A stretch of DNA of 64,000 bases from Oligoflexus sp. Its GTDB lineage: Bacteria > Bdellovibrionota_B > Oligoflexia > Oligoflexales > Oligoflexaceae. The notes under the pieces were generated by a model. The model did not search any database. It was given only the letters and a program-made list of their open reading frames with translations, and was not told the origin of the DNA. Where the stretch lies: positions 1 through 64,000 of the forward strand of contig JACMOC010000017.1 of assembly GCA_014378195.1 (NCBI GenBank), given 5' to 3'. The position numbers and the translations under genes are program-made. Shown here in pieces: positions 17,314 to 26,194 of this stretch. Positions within the stretch are counted from its first letter, which is position 1. Every line of letters starts with the position of its first letter.

Positions 17314-17497
17314 ATGCTCCGGGCGCATCCGGCGCCCTCATCCCCCCCCCGCTCCTTTTCATTCGCCAAAAACTCACGTTATTAGCTGAAAATCCGTATA
17401 AGCTCATGAATTCCAAAGAATTTCTGGCACACACGAGCGCATGCGGCCGAGGTGGGTATTTTTTTCTCTCGAATGAGGTGCTACGTTCCACTGGGTT

Positions 17498-19045
17498 TTG
17501 AATTCCACCCTTAAAGAGCTGGTAATCCCTGTGTTGAGCGAGACCTTCATTATACATCAACTCCTACTCGGTGCGTCCCTGATTGTCAGCGTTTACCTGT
17601 TTTTCGCTCTCAGACGCTCAAATAAGGCACTTCAGAACGAGACCGATCAAGGCAAATCCTTGGCGATGCAGCTCGAAGATCTCGCACAAACTGCGACTGA
17701 AATCGAACATGCGAAGGAACGTGAAATTCTCCTTCGCGCCGAAACGCAGAGAGTCCTCGTCCGCTACCAATCCGAAATCGGTGAACGTGTGCGGATAGAA
17801 CAGGAACTGCGCTTAGCAAAAAAAGCAGCAGATGCGGCGAGTCGTGCAAAAACAGCTTTTCTCGCAAACATGAGTCACGAGATTCGCACGCCTCTCGGGG
17901 CAATTCTTGGATTTTCGGAACTGCTGAGTGCCGATGACCAAACTCAGTTTGATCGTCAGGAAAGCCTCGAGGTAATTCAACGCAACGGGCAGCTTCTCAC
18001 CAGCATCATCAGTGATATCCTCGATCTTACCAAGGTTGAATCGGGCCATCTCGAAGTCGAAAAATCCCGCATCCATCTTCGGTCTCTTTTTGAGGAAACA
18101 CGGTGCAGCCTCAGTCTCCTTGCTAACGAAAAAGGCTTAGCGCTCCAGGTGAATTTTCAGGAAGGCTTGCCTCTCTACATCGAGACAGACCCACTCCGAC
18201 TCAAACAAATCCTTATCAATATCATCGGCAATGCCATCAAGTTTACGGTACGCGGGAACGTCTCCGTTGACGTCGAGCGTGGCGCACGGGATGGCGAAAC
18301 TGACCTTATAAGAATCAATGTAAGAGACACAGGCCGGGGACTGACGCATGCCGAGGCGGAACAGCTTTTCGGAGCGTTTGTTCAGGCGGACGTATCGACA
18401 ACTCGCAATTTTGGAGGCACGGGTCTTGGTCTAAAGCTCTCTCGCGAATTAGCCCGTGCCTTAGGAGGGGACGTTAGCCTTGTCGAAACTCGTCATAAGT
18501 TCGGCAGCACGTTTGAAGTCACTTTGGATTCAGGCGTTACGTGCCAGGCATTGCTAGAACCTTTAGAGTCCGTGCCCGCTACGGATACTCCCCTGCTTGC
18601 TCCGCGTGATTCAGGCAAGATTCTTGAGGGGCTTTCGATTCTGGTTGTGGAAGATGCTCCTGATAATCAGCTTCTTTTGTCCCGTATCCTGAGGCTGGAA
18701 GGCGCTCTATTTGATGTCGCGGATAACGGCCGGATCGGAGTTGAAAAGGCGCGAAAGAAAGATTTTGACATCATACTTATGGATGTCCAAATGCCTGTGA
18801 TGGACGGCTTTGAGGCAATGCACGAACTTCGTGAGAGCGGGTATACGAAGCCTATCATTGCCCTTACCGCGCATGCGATGCGTGAAGAACGCGAACGCTG
18901 CCTGGTGCATGGGTTTAACGATTATATGAGCAAACCCATTGATCGCGTGAAGCTTCGCGATACGCTGCTTAGATTTTGGTTGTCTCGATCCTGCCAACGC
19001 CCGGAAGCCTCATCATCGTTTAAACAAGCATCACCGATTCATTAA
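17498..19045 (+). CDS. Hybrid sensor histidine kinase with C-terminal receiver
   Basis: 515 residues, membrane-anchored phosphorelay protein. One N-terminal transmembrane helix (about 15-38, LLLGASLIVSVYLFFAL) is followed by a coiled coil (about 45-110) and no recognisable sensory domain. HisKA follows with the phospho-accepting His in NMSHEIRTP, then HATPase_c with the N box IIGNAIKF, G1 DTGRGL and GGTGLGL. The receiver occupies about residues 375-490 with the phospho-Asp in ILMDVQMPVMDG and the conserved Lys in MSKPID. I take the TTG at 17498 as start; no ATG is available nearby and the ribosome site is weak, so a GTG at 17531 is possible. An Hpt partner is not adjacent, but one is encoded at 47003-47365. 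Confidence 0.87.
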   Translation: MNSTLKELVIPVLSETFIIHQLLLGASLIVSVYLFFALRRSNKALQNETDQGKSLAMQLEDLAQTATEIEHAKEREILLRAETQRVLVRYQSEIGERVRIEQELRLAKKAADAASRAKTAFLANMSHEIRTPLGAILGFSELLSADDQTQFDRQESLEVIQRNGQLLTSIISDILDLTKVESGHLEVEKSRIHLRSLFEETRCSLSLLANEKGLALQVNFQEGLPLYIETDPLRLKQILINIIGNAIKFTVRGNVSVDVERGARDGETDLIRINVRDTGRGLTHAEAEQLFGAFVQADVSTTRNFGGTGLGLKLSRELARALGGDVSLVETRHKFGSTFEVTLDSGVTCQALLEPLESVPATDTPLLAPRDSGKILEGLSILVVEDAPDNQLLLSRILRLEGALFDVADNGRIGVEKARKKDFDIILMDVQMPVMDGFEAMHELRESGYTKPIIALTAHAMREERERCLVHGFNDYMSKPIDRVKLRDTLLRFWLSRSCQRPEASSSFKQASPIH

Positions 19046-19049
19046 ACGA

Positions 19050-19076
19050 CAAAAGCCGAGGGGTGGACCCTCGGCT
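19050..19076 (-). terminator. Rho-independent terminator of ahcY (minus strand)
   Basis: Perfect nine-base stem AGCCGAGGG/CCCTCGGCT followed on the minus strand by TTTTGTCG. It lies 20 bases past the ahcY stop and also ends the converging hybrid kinase gene. Confidence 0.8.
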
Positions 19077-19096
19077 CTCGACTCATCAGCTCAGTC

Positions 19097-20458
19097 TTAG
19101 TATTTGTATTCGTCGAGTTTATAAGGACCTTCGACTTTAACATTGATGTATTTCGCTTGGTCAGGTGTCAGTTTGGTAATGACGCCGTCGAAGCCTTCAA
19201 CCATGTTACGAGCCACTTCTTCATCCAGGATCTTAGGCAAGACCTTAACAAAAATGGGTTCGCTTTTCTTGTCAGCCCATTTACTCGAGTAAAGGTGCAT
19301 TTGAGCCATGACTTGGTTCGCGAAAGAACCATCCATGATGCGTGAAGGGTGCCCAGTTGCGTTGCCGAGGTTAACCAAACGTCCTTCGGAAAGAAGGATT
19401 AAATAGTTTTCTTCGTCTTTTGAATCGCGGAAGATTTTGTGAACCTGTGGTTTCACTTCCTGCCATTCAAACTTGTCACGAAGGAACTTGGTGTCGATTT
19501 CGTTATCAAAGTGACCGATGTTACACACGACAGCGCCTGACTTAACGGCTGTAAGCATGTGTTTGTCACAAACGTTGATATTACCCGTGGTTGTTACGAT
19601 CAAATCGATCGTCGCCAGGAGGTCTTTGTTGATGCCTTCAAGCGTGCCGGTGTTAATACCATTTTTGTAAGGCGAAGCCACTTCGTAACCGTCCATACAA
19701 GCCTGCATAGCGCAGATAGGATCGATCTCAGAAACCTTGACGATCATTCCCTCTTGACGCAAACTTTGAGCCGAACCTTTACCCACATCACCGTAACCGA
19801 TGACGAGAGCTTTTTTACCGGACATAAGCATGTCCGTACCGCGTTTGATTGCGTCGTTCAAACTGTGACGACAACCGTATTTGTTGTCGTTTTTTGATTT
19901 CGTAACGGAGTCGTTAACATTGATGGCAGGAACTTTGAGGGTTCCTTTGTGCATCATTTCAGTGAGGCGGTGAACGCCAGTCGTTGTTTCTTCGGTGATA
20001 CCGTGGATTTTGTCGAGAAGTTGAGGATACTTCTCGTGGATCATGTTGGTGAGATCACCGCCATCATCGAGAATCATGTTTACGTCCCAAGGCTTGCCAT
20101 CTTTGAGAATGGTTTGCTCGATGCACCATTCGCCTTCCTCGTTCGTCTGGCCTTTCCAAGCATAGACAGCAACGCCTACAGCAGCCATAGCGGCCGCAGC
20201 ATGGTCTTGAGTTGAGAAGATGTTGCACGAAGACCAGCGGACTTCAGCGCCAAGGAAAGTCAAAGTCTCGATCAGTACAGCTGTTTGAATCGTCATGTGG
20301 ATACAGCCGATGATTTTCGCGCCTTTGAGGGGCTGCTCTTTGCCGTGTTTGCGGCGGAGTGCCATCAAAGCTGGCATTTCGCGTTCGGCAAGTTTGATTT
20401 CGCGACGGCCAAAATCAGCAAGTTTGATGTCGGCAACTTTGTAATCTGTTTTTGTCAT
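19097..20458 (-). CDS. ahcY: Adenosylhomocysteinase (S-adenosylhomocysteine hydrolase)
   Basis: Cleaves S-adenosylhomocysteine to adenosine and homocysteine with bound NAD, removing the product inhibitor of methyltransferases. 453 residues, full length. Substrate region [15 protein letters not shown], the block [24 protein letters not shown] and YGCRHSL with the catalytic Lys and Asp, the NAD motif [10 protein letters not shown], and the conserved C-terminus ending KLDEYKY are all present. The start is ATG 20458, seven bases after AAGGAA; an in-frame GTG two codons upstream is less likely. It lies directly downstream of a SahR-type regulator on the same strand, which is the expected control. 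Confidence 0.96.
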   Translation of the reverse strand: MTKTDYKVADIKLADFGRREIKLAEREMPALMALRRKHGKEQPLKGAKIIGCIHMTIQTAVLIETLTFLGAEVRWSSCNIFSTQDHAAAAMAAVGVAVYAWKGQTNEEGEWCIEQTILKDGKPWDVNMILDDGGDLTNMIHEKYPQLLDKIHGITEETTTGVHRLTEMMHKGTLKVPAINVNDSVTKSKNDNKYGCRHSLNDAIKRGTDMLMSGKKALVIGYGDVGKGSAQSLRQEGMIVKVSEIDPICAMQACMDGYEVASPYKNGINTGTLEGINKDLLATIDLIVTTTGNINVCDKHMLTAVKSGAVVCNIGHFDNEIDTKFLRDKFEWQEVKPQVHKIFRDSKDEENYLILLSEGRLVNLGNATGHPSRIMDGSFANQVMAQMHLYSSKWADKKSEPIFVKVLPKILDEEVARNMVEGFDGVITKLTPDQAKYINVKVEGPYKLDEYKY

Positions 20459-20482
20459 GGACACTTTCCTTTGAATGAGAAG

Positions 20483-20498
20483 AAGACCCTGAGGTCTT
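20483..20498. promoter_or_regulatory. Hairpin between sahR and ahcY
   Basis: A six-base stem AAGACC/GGTCTT with a four-base loop lies between the sahR stop and the ahcY ribosome site, followed by six T on the + strand only. It may be a processing or attenuation hairpin or an operator half-dyad. Its role is not evident from sequence. Confidence 0.35.
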
Positions 20499-20500
20499 TT

Positions 20501-21493
20501 TTATATCGCACGAAATAGCTTCAACTGAATTTGAAAGCCATTTTTGAGGCCTAAATAGAGGCTTTGCTCTTCGTTAAAACCAGCCGTCAAAGCCCAGTCC
20601 TTAAGATCCTGCGGATCAAAACCAAGCCATACATCGCCACAGGAGGCGCGCGCCCATTCTTGATTATGAGAGCATAGGTCCGCAACCAAGAGAAATCCGC
20701 CTGCACCCACGAGGTGATGGATCTTCTGGAAGGCCTGGAGTGGGGACGACATGTGATGCAAAACCATGTTTAAAACCACGGCGTCGAGAGAGTGAGCACT
20801 CGCTTCGTAGGCTTCTAACGAGCTCCGAACAAAATCAATGCGTCCTTCGCCCAGCACCTTTTGGGTAAGGGCCAACATTTCACCCGAGTTATCGAGTGCT
20901 ATAAGATGCTCAAAGCGCCTCTTAAGTTCTATAAGAAGGTCGCCTTGGCCCGGTCCAACTTCCATCACGCGACTCGACTTGGGCAGCTGAGTGAGGTCGA
21001 GAATCTCGCGAAGATTCGGCAGATATTGAGAGAGGTCACAAAGCATCCCCTGATTCTCTGCAAACTTATCGACATTACGCTCAAAATAAAGCCGCGACTG
21101 GGCCGAACGATCTTCGTAGATACGTTCGATTCTGCTGCTGTATTCGAGAGGAAGACGAAGAGCCCCGATCGCCCGAAACAGACTCACTTGAAAATCATAA
21201 AATTCGCTGTCGCTTCGAAGCAGAGCGCGTCGATAAAAAATGCTGTTTCCTTGACGCCGCGTAGCGAGAAGACCGGCATTAAAAAGGATTTTTAAATGGT
21301 GGCTCATGCCTGGCTGCGGCATTGCGAAAATTGCGGCTAGTTCTTGAACGCCAAACGAATCGTTGTCCAGCACGCGCAGGATATCCAGCCGAAGGGTGTC
21401 GGCTGCTGCCTTGCACAGAGCTGCGAGATCAGCACTCACCACTACGGGGGTAGGCGATTTTTTCTGCTGCTCTTGTCGCGCGCTTGGAGGCAT
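20501..21493 (-). CDS. sahR: SahR-like ArsR-family regulator fused to a methyltransferase-fold domain
   Basis: 330 residues in two parts. Residues about 22-105 are an ArsR-type winged helix (SFGVQELAAIF, then MPQPGMSHHLKILFNAGLL). Residues about 160-300 are a SAM-methyltransferase fold with the glycine motif VMEVGPGQGDLL and an acidic D in LIALDNSGEM. This architecture beside ahcY matches SahR, described as a repressor of methionine-cycle genes that releases DNA when SAH binds the second domain. That role is known for the family and inferred here from the adjacency. The gene lies 42 bases upstream of ahcY on the same strand. A metabolic methyltransferase with an HTH (arsenic-type) is the alternative, but arsenic genes are absent. 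Confidence 0.83.
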   Translation of the reverse strand: MPPSARQEQQKKSPTPVVVSADLAALCKAAADTLRLDILRVLDNDSFGVQELAAIFAMPQPGMSHHLKILFNAGLLATRRQGNSIFYRRALLRSDSEFYDFQVSLFRAIGALRLPLEYSSRIERIYEDRSAQSRLYFERNVDKFAENQGMLCDLSQYLPNLREILDLTQLPKSSRVMEVGPGQGDLLIELKRRFEHLIALDNSGEMLALTQKVLGEGRIDFVRSSLEAYEASAHSLDAVVLNMVLHHMSSPLQAFQKIHHLVGAGGFLLVADLCSHNQEWARASCGDVWLGFDPQDLKDWALTAGFNEEQSLYLGLKNGFQIQLKLFRAI

Positions 21494-21777
21494 CCGGTGG
21501 TCCTAATTCAAACTGAGATCACACACTAACAGAGGTTTCGGACTAATGGCAAATCTATATTAATAAATTTATATATACAAAAGATTGAATGGATTTAAGT
21601 AATTGTAATTGCTGTTTTAAAAAATGTTTTACGATCTGAAGCTTTTTCTGATTTAGAGCGTCCGACGAAACGAATGTTCTGTATTTCGCGCGATTTCGTA
21701 AAAACGTTTTAATATTTCCGCCTTTATGAGCCGATAAGCCTCGGGAACGGTTAGGTTTGAGCAGCAAGGAGCAGGAC

Positions 21778-23052
21778 ATGGTGCGGCGTGCGTTGATGCT
21801 AAAGGCTATGTCGCAAGGACTTCTCCTTGGGAGTCTGGCCGCATGTTCAGCGCCTCCCGCTTCGCCCCTTTACCAAAATCAAACAGGCGACGGGCTGCCG
21901 AGCTCGGACCTAAGCCCCGGGATTACTCCGGAAGCGGCTGCACCTTCAACCGAACCTAAGACGGCTAATCCTTCATCCGGTGCTCAAAGTCCTATAGTTT
22001 CGGCTCCTGCGACTTCCCAGGGCCCTCCGATAATGTCTTCTCCAAGTGAAACAGTTAAATATTCCCTACTCTTCATTGGTGGGGGATCGCCAAAGATAGA
22101 CGTTTATAAGTTTGATAAATCCACGGGCACTGCGACCTTCTTGAGCTCGACGTCCGTACCCAATGCGACACCGACATTCCTCGCTATACATGCCAAGAAA
22201 AAGCTTCTCTTTGCAGGTGACGATTCCAACGAGAAAGTAAAGTCGTACTCAGTTAATGCAGCCACGGGGGTTCTTACTTTTCTGAGTGATGCTTCGATGA
22301 AAGACTCACCAACGCATGTATCGGTCGATACGGATGGAAATTTTGTATTTGCCGCCAGTTACATAGGTGGTCACGTGGAATCCTATCCGGTTGGATCGGA
22401 TGGTCATCTCGGTGCGCCGGTCTCCGATCTGTATGCAGGGCAGAACGCGCATGAGGGGCTTTTAAACGTCAAGGGTGACCATCTATGGGTACCGTGTCTG
22501 GGATCAAACTATCTTGCCCAGTATAGCGTGGCAAACGGTGTTCTTACTCCATCCAATCCAGCTACGATACCAACTGGAGCCGCCGGCCCTCGCCATTTCG
22601 CAAACCATCCCAACGGAAAGTGGATTTATCTCATTTATGAGAATTCCTCCGCTCTTCAGGCTTATACCTTCGACGGAACAACTCTTGTCGCGAATGGATC
22701 AGCAGTCTCTTCGCTTGCGTCGCCCGTCTCAGGGAACACGGGAGCTGAAATCCAGGTTCATCCTAACGGGAAATTCGTTTTTGGATCCAATCGAGGCGAC
22801 GACTCGATTGCGTCTTTTAGTGTTTCCGATATGGGGCAACTCACTCTCTTGAAGCAGACGAAGTCGGGTGGAGTGATGCCAAGACACTTCTCACTGGATG
22901 CAAGTGGTGCTTGGATGACTGTTGCCCATCAAACTTCGGGTGGTGTGACGATATTTGCTGTCAACCCAGCCACGGGAGAGCTGATACCCAAGGGCACTGC
23001 TCTTAATTATGATTCAGCTCAGTTTGCTCAGATCGTAGATTTTACCGAATAA
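21778..23052 (+). CDS. Lactonase-family seven-bladed beta-propeller lipoprotein
   Basis: 424 residues. The signal ends in lipobox SLAAC, so Cys23 is the likely lipid anchor. A Pro/Ser/Ala linker runs to about residue 85, then a propeller of the 6-phosphogluconolactonase/muconate-lactonising type (PF10282-like). Blade motifs recur as PTFLAIHAKKKLLFAG, PTHVSVDTDGNFVFAA, PRHFANHPNGKWIYLI and AEIQVHPNGKFVFGSN. Being outside the cytoplasm it is unlikely to be the pentose-pathway enzyme and may bind a surface ligand. The start at 21778 has AAGGAG at 21776-8 or so; a TTG 21 bases upstream was dropped. It is followed 30 bases later by another lipoprotein gene. Confidence 0.83.
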   Translation: MVRRALMLKAMSQGLLLGSLAACSAPPASPLYQNQTGDGLPSSDLSPGITPEAAAPSTEPKTANPSSGAQSPIVSAPATSQGPPIMSSPSETVKYSLLFIGGGSPKIDVYKFDKSTGTATFLSSTSVPNATPTFLAIHAKKKLLFAGDDSNEKVKSYSVNAATGVLTFLSDASMKDSPTHVSVDTDGNFVFAASYIGGHVESYPVGSDGHLGAPVSDLYAGQNAHEGLLNVKGDHLWVPCLGSNYLAQYSVANGVLTPSNPATIPTGAAGPRHFANHPNGKWIYLIYENSSALQAYTFDGTTLVANGSAVSSLASPVSGNTGAEIQVHPNGKFVFGSNRGDDSIASFSVSDMGQLTLLKQTKSGGVMPRHFSLDASGAWMTVAHQTSGGVTIFAVNPATGELIPKGTALNYDSAQFAQIVDFTE

Positions 23053-23082
23053 TTTAGGCGTGCGCCTGAATAGGGGATAAAG

Positions 23083-23910
23083 ATGAAGATATTTGGGATT
23101 TTTGTATCATTGACGTTTTTAGCAGCATGTTCGAATTCGAACTTTAAGGGGAGTGTTGCTGCGTCACCACCCGCCGCTGCAGCCTCTTCAGGGAGCAACG
23201 ATGCAATCCCGGCTACACAGAATACGGCGCCTGGCACTGTATCCGGCTCAACTGTGGATCAGTGTAGCGCAGCGGTAGCCGCGGGATCTTTGAAGGTGAA
23301 GCAGCAGACTTTATCGTTTCCTGAGCATAAGGGGTGTGACTTTGGGAATAATGGGAACGGGCCTGGCGTTGAGGGCACTTTAAGCGCGATCAATACTAAC
23401 ACCTTGCAACTTGATCTTCCGCCGGGAAAAATATGTGATATCGCGATCGAATCCGACAATAACTCGCAATTTAAATATGATGATATGCTCGTAATGACGC
23501 TCGATACGAATGTTCTGTTTTTTAGCACCTCATACATGGTGGAAGGTGATTTGGCGAACAAGCTTGATCAGAAAGATGGGATTTATCAGTGGGACTTTAG
23601 CAAAGTACGCGGTCTTCGTCCAATAGACTTCGGACCTCGTGGTTCTGCCGGAGCCGCTAAATGTATTGGCGATTCGAGTGAGTGCATCTTACCTCCGAGT
23701 GATACGCTCGGAACTGTTTCGATTAAATTACCTGTCGGTAAAATTATTCCGATCTCAGATTCTCTCGTAGGCAAAACCAAAACTACGATGAGCCTGATCG
23801 CCACCGGCGATGATGATGGCCCCGGCGGTGGACCTCATGGCAATGTAAACAAACTCGATTGTCTCCAGACAGCCCTCGATGTAAAAATCACTTTCAAATA
23901 TTTGCCGTAA
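23083..23910 (+). CDS. Predicted lipoprotein of unknown function
   Basis: 275 residues. Lipobox LAAC gives Cys16 as the lipid anchor. The mature part starts with an Ala/Ser/Pro linker and continues with a beta-rich domain (about 90-275) containing several Asp/Gly-rich loops (ATGDDDGPGGGPHGN), suggestive of metal binding but without a defined motif. It is 30 bases behind the propeller lipoprotein, so probably in one operon, and ends with a terminator at 23927. No family recognised. Confidence 0.72.
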   Translation: MKIFGIFVSLTFLAACSNSNFKGSVAASPPAAAASSGSNDAIPATQNTAPGTVSGSTVDQCSAAVAAGSLKVKQQTLSFPEHKGCDFGNNGNGPGVEGTLSAINTNTLQLDLPPGKICDIAIESDNNSQFKYDDMLVMTLDTNVLFFSTSYMVEGDLANKLDQKDGIYQWDFSKVRGLRPIDFGPRGSAGAAKCIGDSSECILPPSDTLGTVSIKLPVGKIIPISDSLVGKTKTTMSLIATGDDDGPGGGPHGNVNKLDCLQTALDVKITFKYLP

Positions 23911-23926
23911 TTTATAAAGCGAAATG

Positions 23927-23956
23927 CCCTGGGAGAGAAATCTCTCAGGGATTTTT
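23927..23956 (+). terminator. Rho-independent terminator of the propeller/lipoprotein operon
   Basis: Stem CCCTGGGAGA/TCTCTCAGGG around a GAAA loop, followed by ATTTTT, 17 bases after the stop codon. Confidence 0.85.
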
Positions 23957-24233
23957 CTGTCAATTTTTTGGACATGTCTATGAACACTGCCGTTAACGAA
24001 TAAAAATAAATGATAAAATGCTGTGAAGTAAGAAAGGGGGCGAATTCGTTTTCTGGTTTTTTGACCTTCACTCTCTTTTACAATCGTTGGGCACCGTAAA
24101 TTTTGTGAATAACCAAATTTTAAGCAGCTGATATAATGGCTAATTAAGAATATTAGTTTTATAAGAGGGAGCCCTAAGCTTTATCAATTCTCTGGCCGAT
24201 GGCGTCTACAGAAGTCAATGTTAGGGAGGCTCT
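23957..24233. other. AT-rich leader upstream of the Hint-tailed prepilin gene
   Basis: Contains no supported gene. It is markedly AT-rich around 23985-24155 and must hold the promoter of the prepilin gene. TTAGGGAGG ends 12 bases before ATG 24234 and acts as its ribosome site. Confidence 0.4.
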
Positions 24234-24542
24234 ATGAAGAGCAATACAAAAGCAGGTGCGGATTCGTTCTTATCTCAGAGAGGGAGCGAAGGTTCTGTGG
24301 CGCTGACGGCTATGGCCTCCATTGTTGCCTTGAGCGTGGCGACCATCTACATATCCTCTAATTCTCAACGGACCAAGAATTCGGTTGATATGGCTGCGAA
24401 GCAGAACACTAGTGTTGAAGCTGACAGTGCGGCCCTAAGCGATATGGCTATACTCCGGAGCGCTCTCACCCCCGCTAGGCTAGCAAGTGGCAACTATGCG
24501 CCCTGGCAACTATCTATCAAATACGTGGGATATGGGGCCTAA
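24234..24542 (+). CDS. Prepilin-like N-terminal piece of a frame-split Hint protein
   Basis: 102 residues in the first frame. A basic leader ends in a prepilin-type junction (RGSEG before SVALTAMASIVALSVATIYIS, about residues 17-43), a single hydrophobic helix as in type IV or Tad-type pilins, and then a helical stem (TKNSVDMAAKQNTSVEAD). The frame closes at TAA 24540-24542 with an aberrant tail (WQLSIKYVGYGA). Deleting one copy of a 16-base partial duplication at 24488-24503 would join it to the next frame as LASGNYLSNTWDMG. This piece is therefore the N-terminus of the 24487-26193 protein, either truly split, phase-variable, or an assembly error. Confidence 0.7.
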   Translation: MKSNTKAGADSFLSQRGSEGSVALTAMASIVALSVATIYISSNSQRTKNSVDMAAKQNTSVEADSAALSDMAILRSALTPARLASGNYAPWQLSIKYVGYGA

Positions 24543-26193
24543 TCCGTATGCATCACCGGGTGGAAAAGTCATCAGCGGGCAAGTGGTCAATTATTCTTCC
24601 CTCCAGGACAATTCAATTTCTTTGTCCCAAGCAGCAGCAATATTCGAAAATAAAACCACGAGCATCATTACGGACGGCCCTGTTCGAACCGTTGAAATCA
24701 TGAAACTCAATCCAGAATCGATTGCCCATCCCTACTATATCAAGTCGGTCGATGTTCGCTCGACTCGTTTTGTAAAGGGACTTTCAACCGGGTATGTCTA
24801 CGGTCAGATTCCACTTGCGGCCCCGGTACCTGGAGCGATGCAACTTTTGGTCAAAGAAGCCGGCGATCCAAGCTATTCGACGAATTTTGGAACAGCGGCC
24901 ACGCCTTTAAAAGCTGGCTCTTACACATTTGAATTACTAGGTGCTGGAATAGTCTATTATGGTGTCGTTGAAACAGGTGGGACTAAAAATGTGCTTGGTC
25001 TCACCAATGGCGAAGTCACCCATCAGCAAAATAATATCAACGCGTCGCTTGGTCTTATAGGTATAACACCCGCGATTTCTCTCGGTAATACCGAGACAGT
25101 CACAACTACGTCACCAGCCCCTTATTTTACGCAAGATTTGAAAGAAAATATTACGCCTACAACCTGTGGTTTTGATGTTGTAAGCGGCATCTCGATGTCG
25201 GCAGGCGGGGGTACGATTACTGTCGGTGGGGGCGTGATGACCATGACGGCCAATGCCTATCTCGTCGGAGTCGACGGGACCGCTGACGAAACAACGGCCT
25301 TCAGCGTTCAAATGTTTATCGCGCCGAATGTCGTAAACGTGGCAAGTTCGGGCGATCTCGCAGCCCTGGGTCCTTTAAACACAAATAGTTGTTCAAATAA
25401 ATGTGATACACACCCTATGTCAACTATGGACAACACCCCAAGCAATCAGCCGACTCTGGATGCTTACCTCGCGGGCGCAAGGACTGGAGATCTTCAAACA
25501 TTTGATATCAACGATACGTCGACTGCCCAGCTCCAAAGCCAAGGCTTTAAAGGGCGCATGTGTGACAGCTGGCAGAAATATTCGCAGTACATCTACACTA
25601 TGACTGGAAAAGATCAGCCGGCCGCAGAAAGCGATCCCAACTGGGCTCAGATTCATGAAGATGCTTTGCACCTCAAAGAATTTGTAGCCTATGCCGAGCC
25701 TTACTGCGAGAGAAAAACGGTCGGTTATCGAAGCGCCGATGTCTGCGGTTGCTTCGACTCACAAACCCAAATACAGATGGCCAATGGAACTCTCAAAGCC
25801 ATCTCGGATATCCGTGCCGACGACGTGGTTTGGAACCCGAAGACTCAGACGGCTCATCGCGTGACGGAAGTTATTGCGGGTCCCGAGGCCCCCGATATGT
25901 TTGAGATTCAAAGCGGTAGCCGAACCGTGCTTGTGACCCAATTTCACCCATTTTTGACAGATCGCGGATTGATTATTGCCACTGAGCTCCGACAGGGTGA
26001 TATTCTTATCGATGGTCAGAGTACGAGCAGAGTTGTATCCATCGTCACCAAAGAAGCCGATAAAAACAACCTTCCGGTTGTTTGGAATCTGGTCCTTGAA
26101 GGTGAGTCCAATGATGATCACTATGTGAATGCGAATGGTATCATGACAGGTGACCTTTATTTACAAAGGTTAATTGCCCCTACAAAGAAATGA
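24487..26193 (+). CDS. Large extracytoplasmic protein with C-terminal Hint (intein-like) domain
   Basis: Continues the 24234 gene in the next frame; the rejoined product would be 647 residues. Residues up to about 400 of this frame form a beta-rich stalk with Gly/Thr repeats and a cysteine group (NSCSNKCDTHP, RMCDSWQ, YCERKT). The C-terminal 150 residues are a Hint domain: the block VCGCFDSQTQIQMANGT has the nucleophilic Cys, block B has VTQFHPFLTDRG (TxxH-type histidine), and it ends VNANGIMTGDLYLQ. No terminal HN and no extein follow, so splicing is unlikely; N-terminal thioester cleavage or ester-type release is the plausible reaction. The gene is followed by a closely spaced small gene, 26195-26866. 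Confidence 0.75.
   Translation: MATMRPGNYLSNTWDMGPNPYASPGGKVISGQVVNYSSLQDNSISLSQAAAIFENKTTSIITDGPVRTVEIMKLNPESIAHPYYIKSVDVRSTRFVKGLSTGYVYGQIPLAAPVPGAMQLLVKEAGDPSYSTNFGTAATPLKAGSYTFELLGAGIVYYGVVETGGTKNVLGLTNGEVTHQQNNINASLGLIGITPAISLGNTETVTTTSPAPYFTQDLKENITPTTCGFDVVSGISMSAGGGTITVGGGVMTMTANAYLVGVDGTADETTAFSVQMFIAPNVVNVASSGDLAALGPLNTNSCSNKCDTHPMSTMDNTPSNQPTLDAYLAGARTGDLQTFDINDTSTAQLQSQGFKGRMCDSWQKYSQYIYTMTGKDQPAAESDPNWAQIHEDALHLKEFVAYAEPYCERKTVGYRSADVCGCFDSQTQIQMANGTLKAISDIRADDVVWNPKTQTAHRVTEVIAGPEAPDMFEIQSGSRTVLVTQFHPFLTDRGLIIATELRQGDILIDGQSTSRVVSIVTKEADKNNLPVVWNLVLEGESNDDHYVNANGIMTGDLYLQRLIAPTKK
24488..24519. repeat. 16-bp-period partial tandem duplication that breaks a reading frame
   Basis: TGGCAACTAT occurs at 24488-24497 and again at 24504-24513, a period of 16 bases. 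Sixteen is not a multiple of three. Removing one unit restores one continuous frame across the prepilin-Hint gene. Confidence 0.85.
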
Positions 26194-26194
26194 A

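Noticed and set aside
17342..17350. Run of nine C residues downstream of the 16591-17313 gene
   Set aside because: Homopolymer outside any gene; considered as phase-variation switch but no reading frame crosses it.
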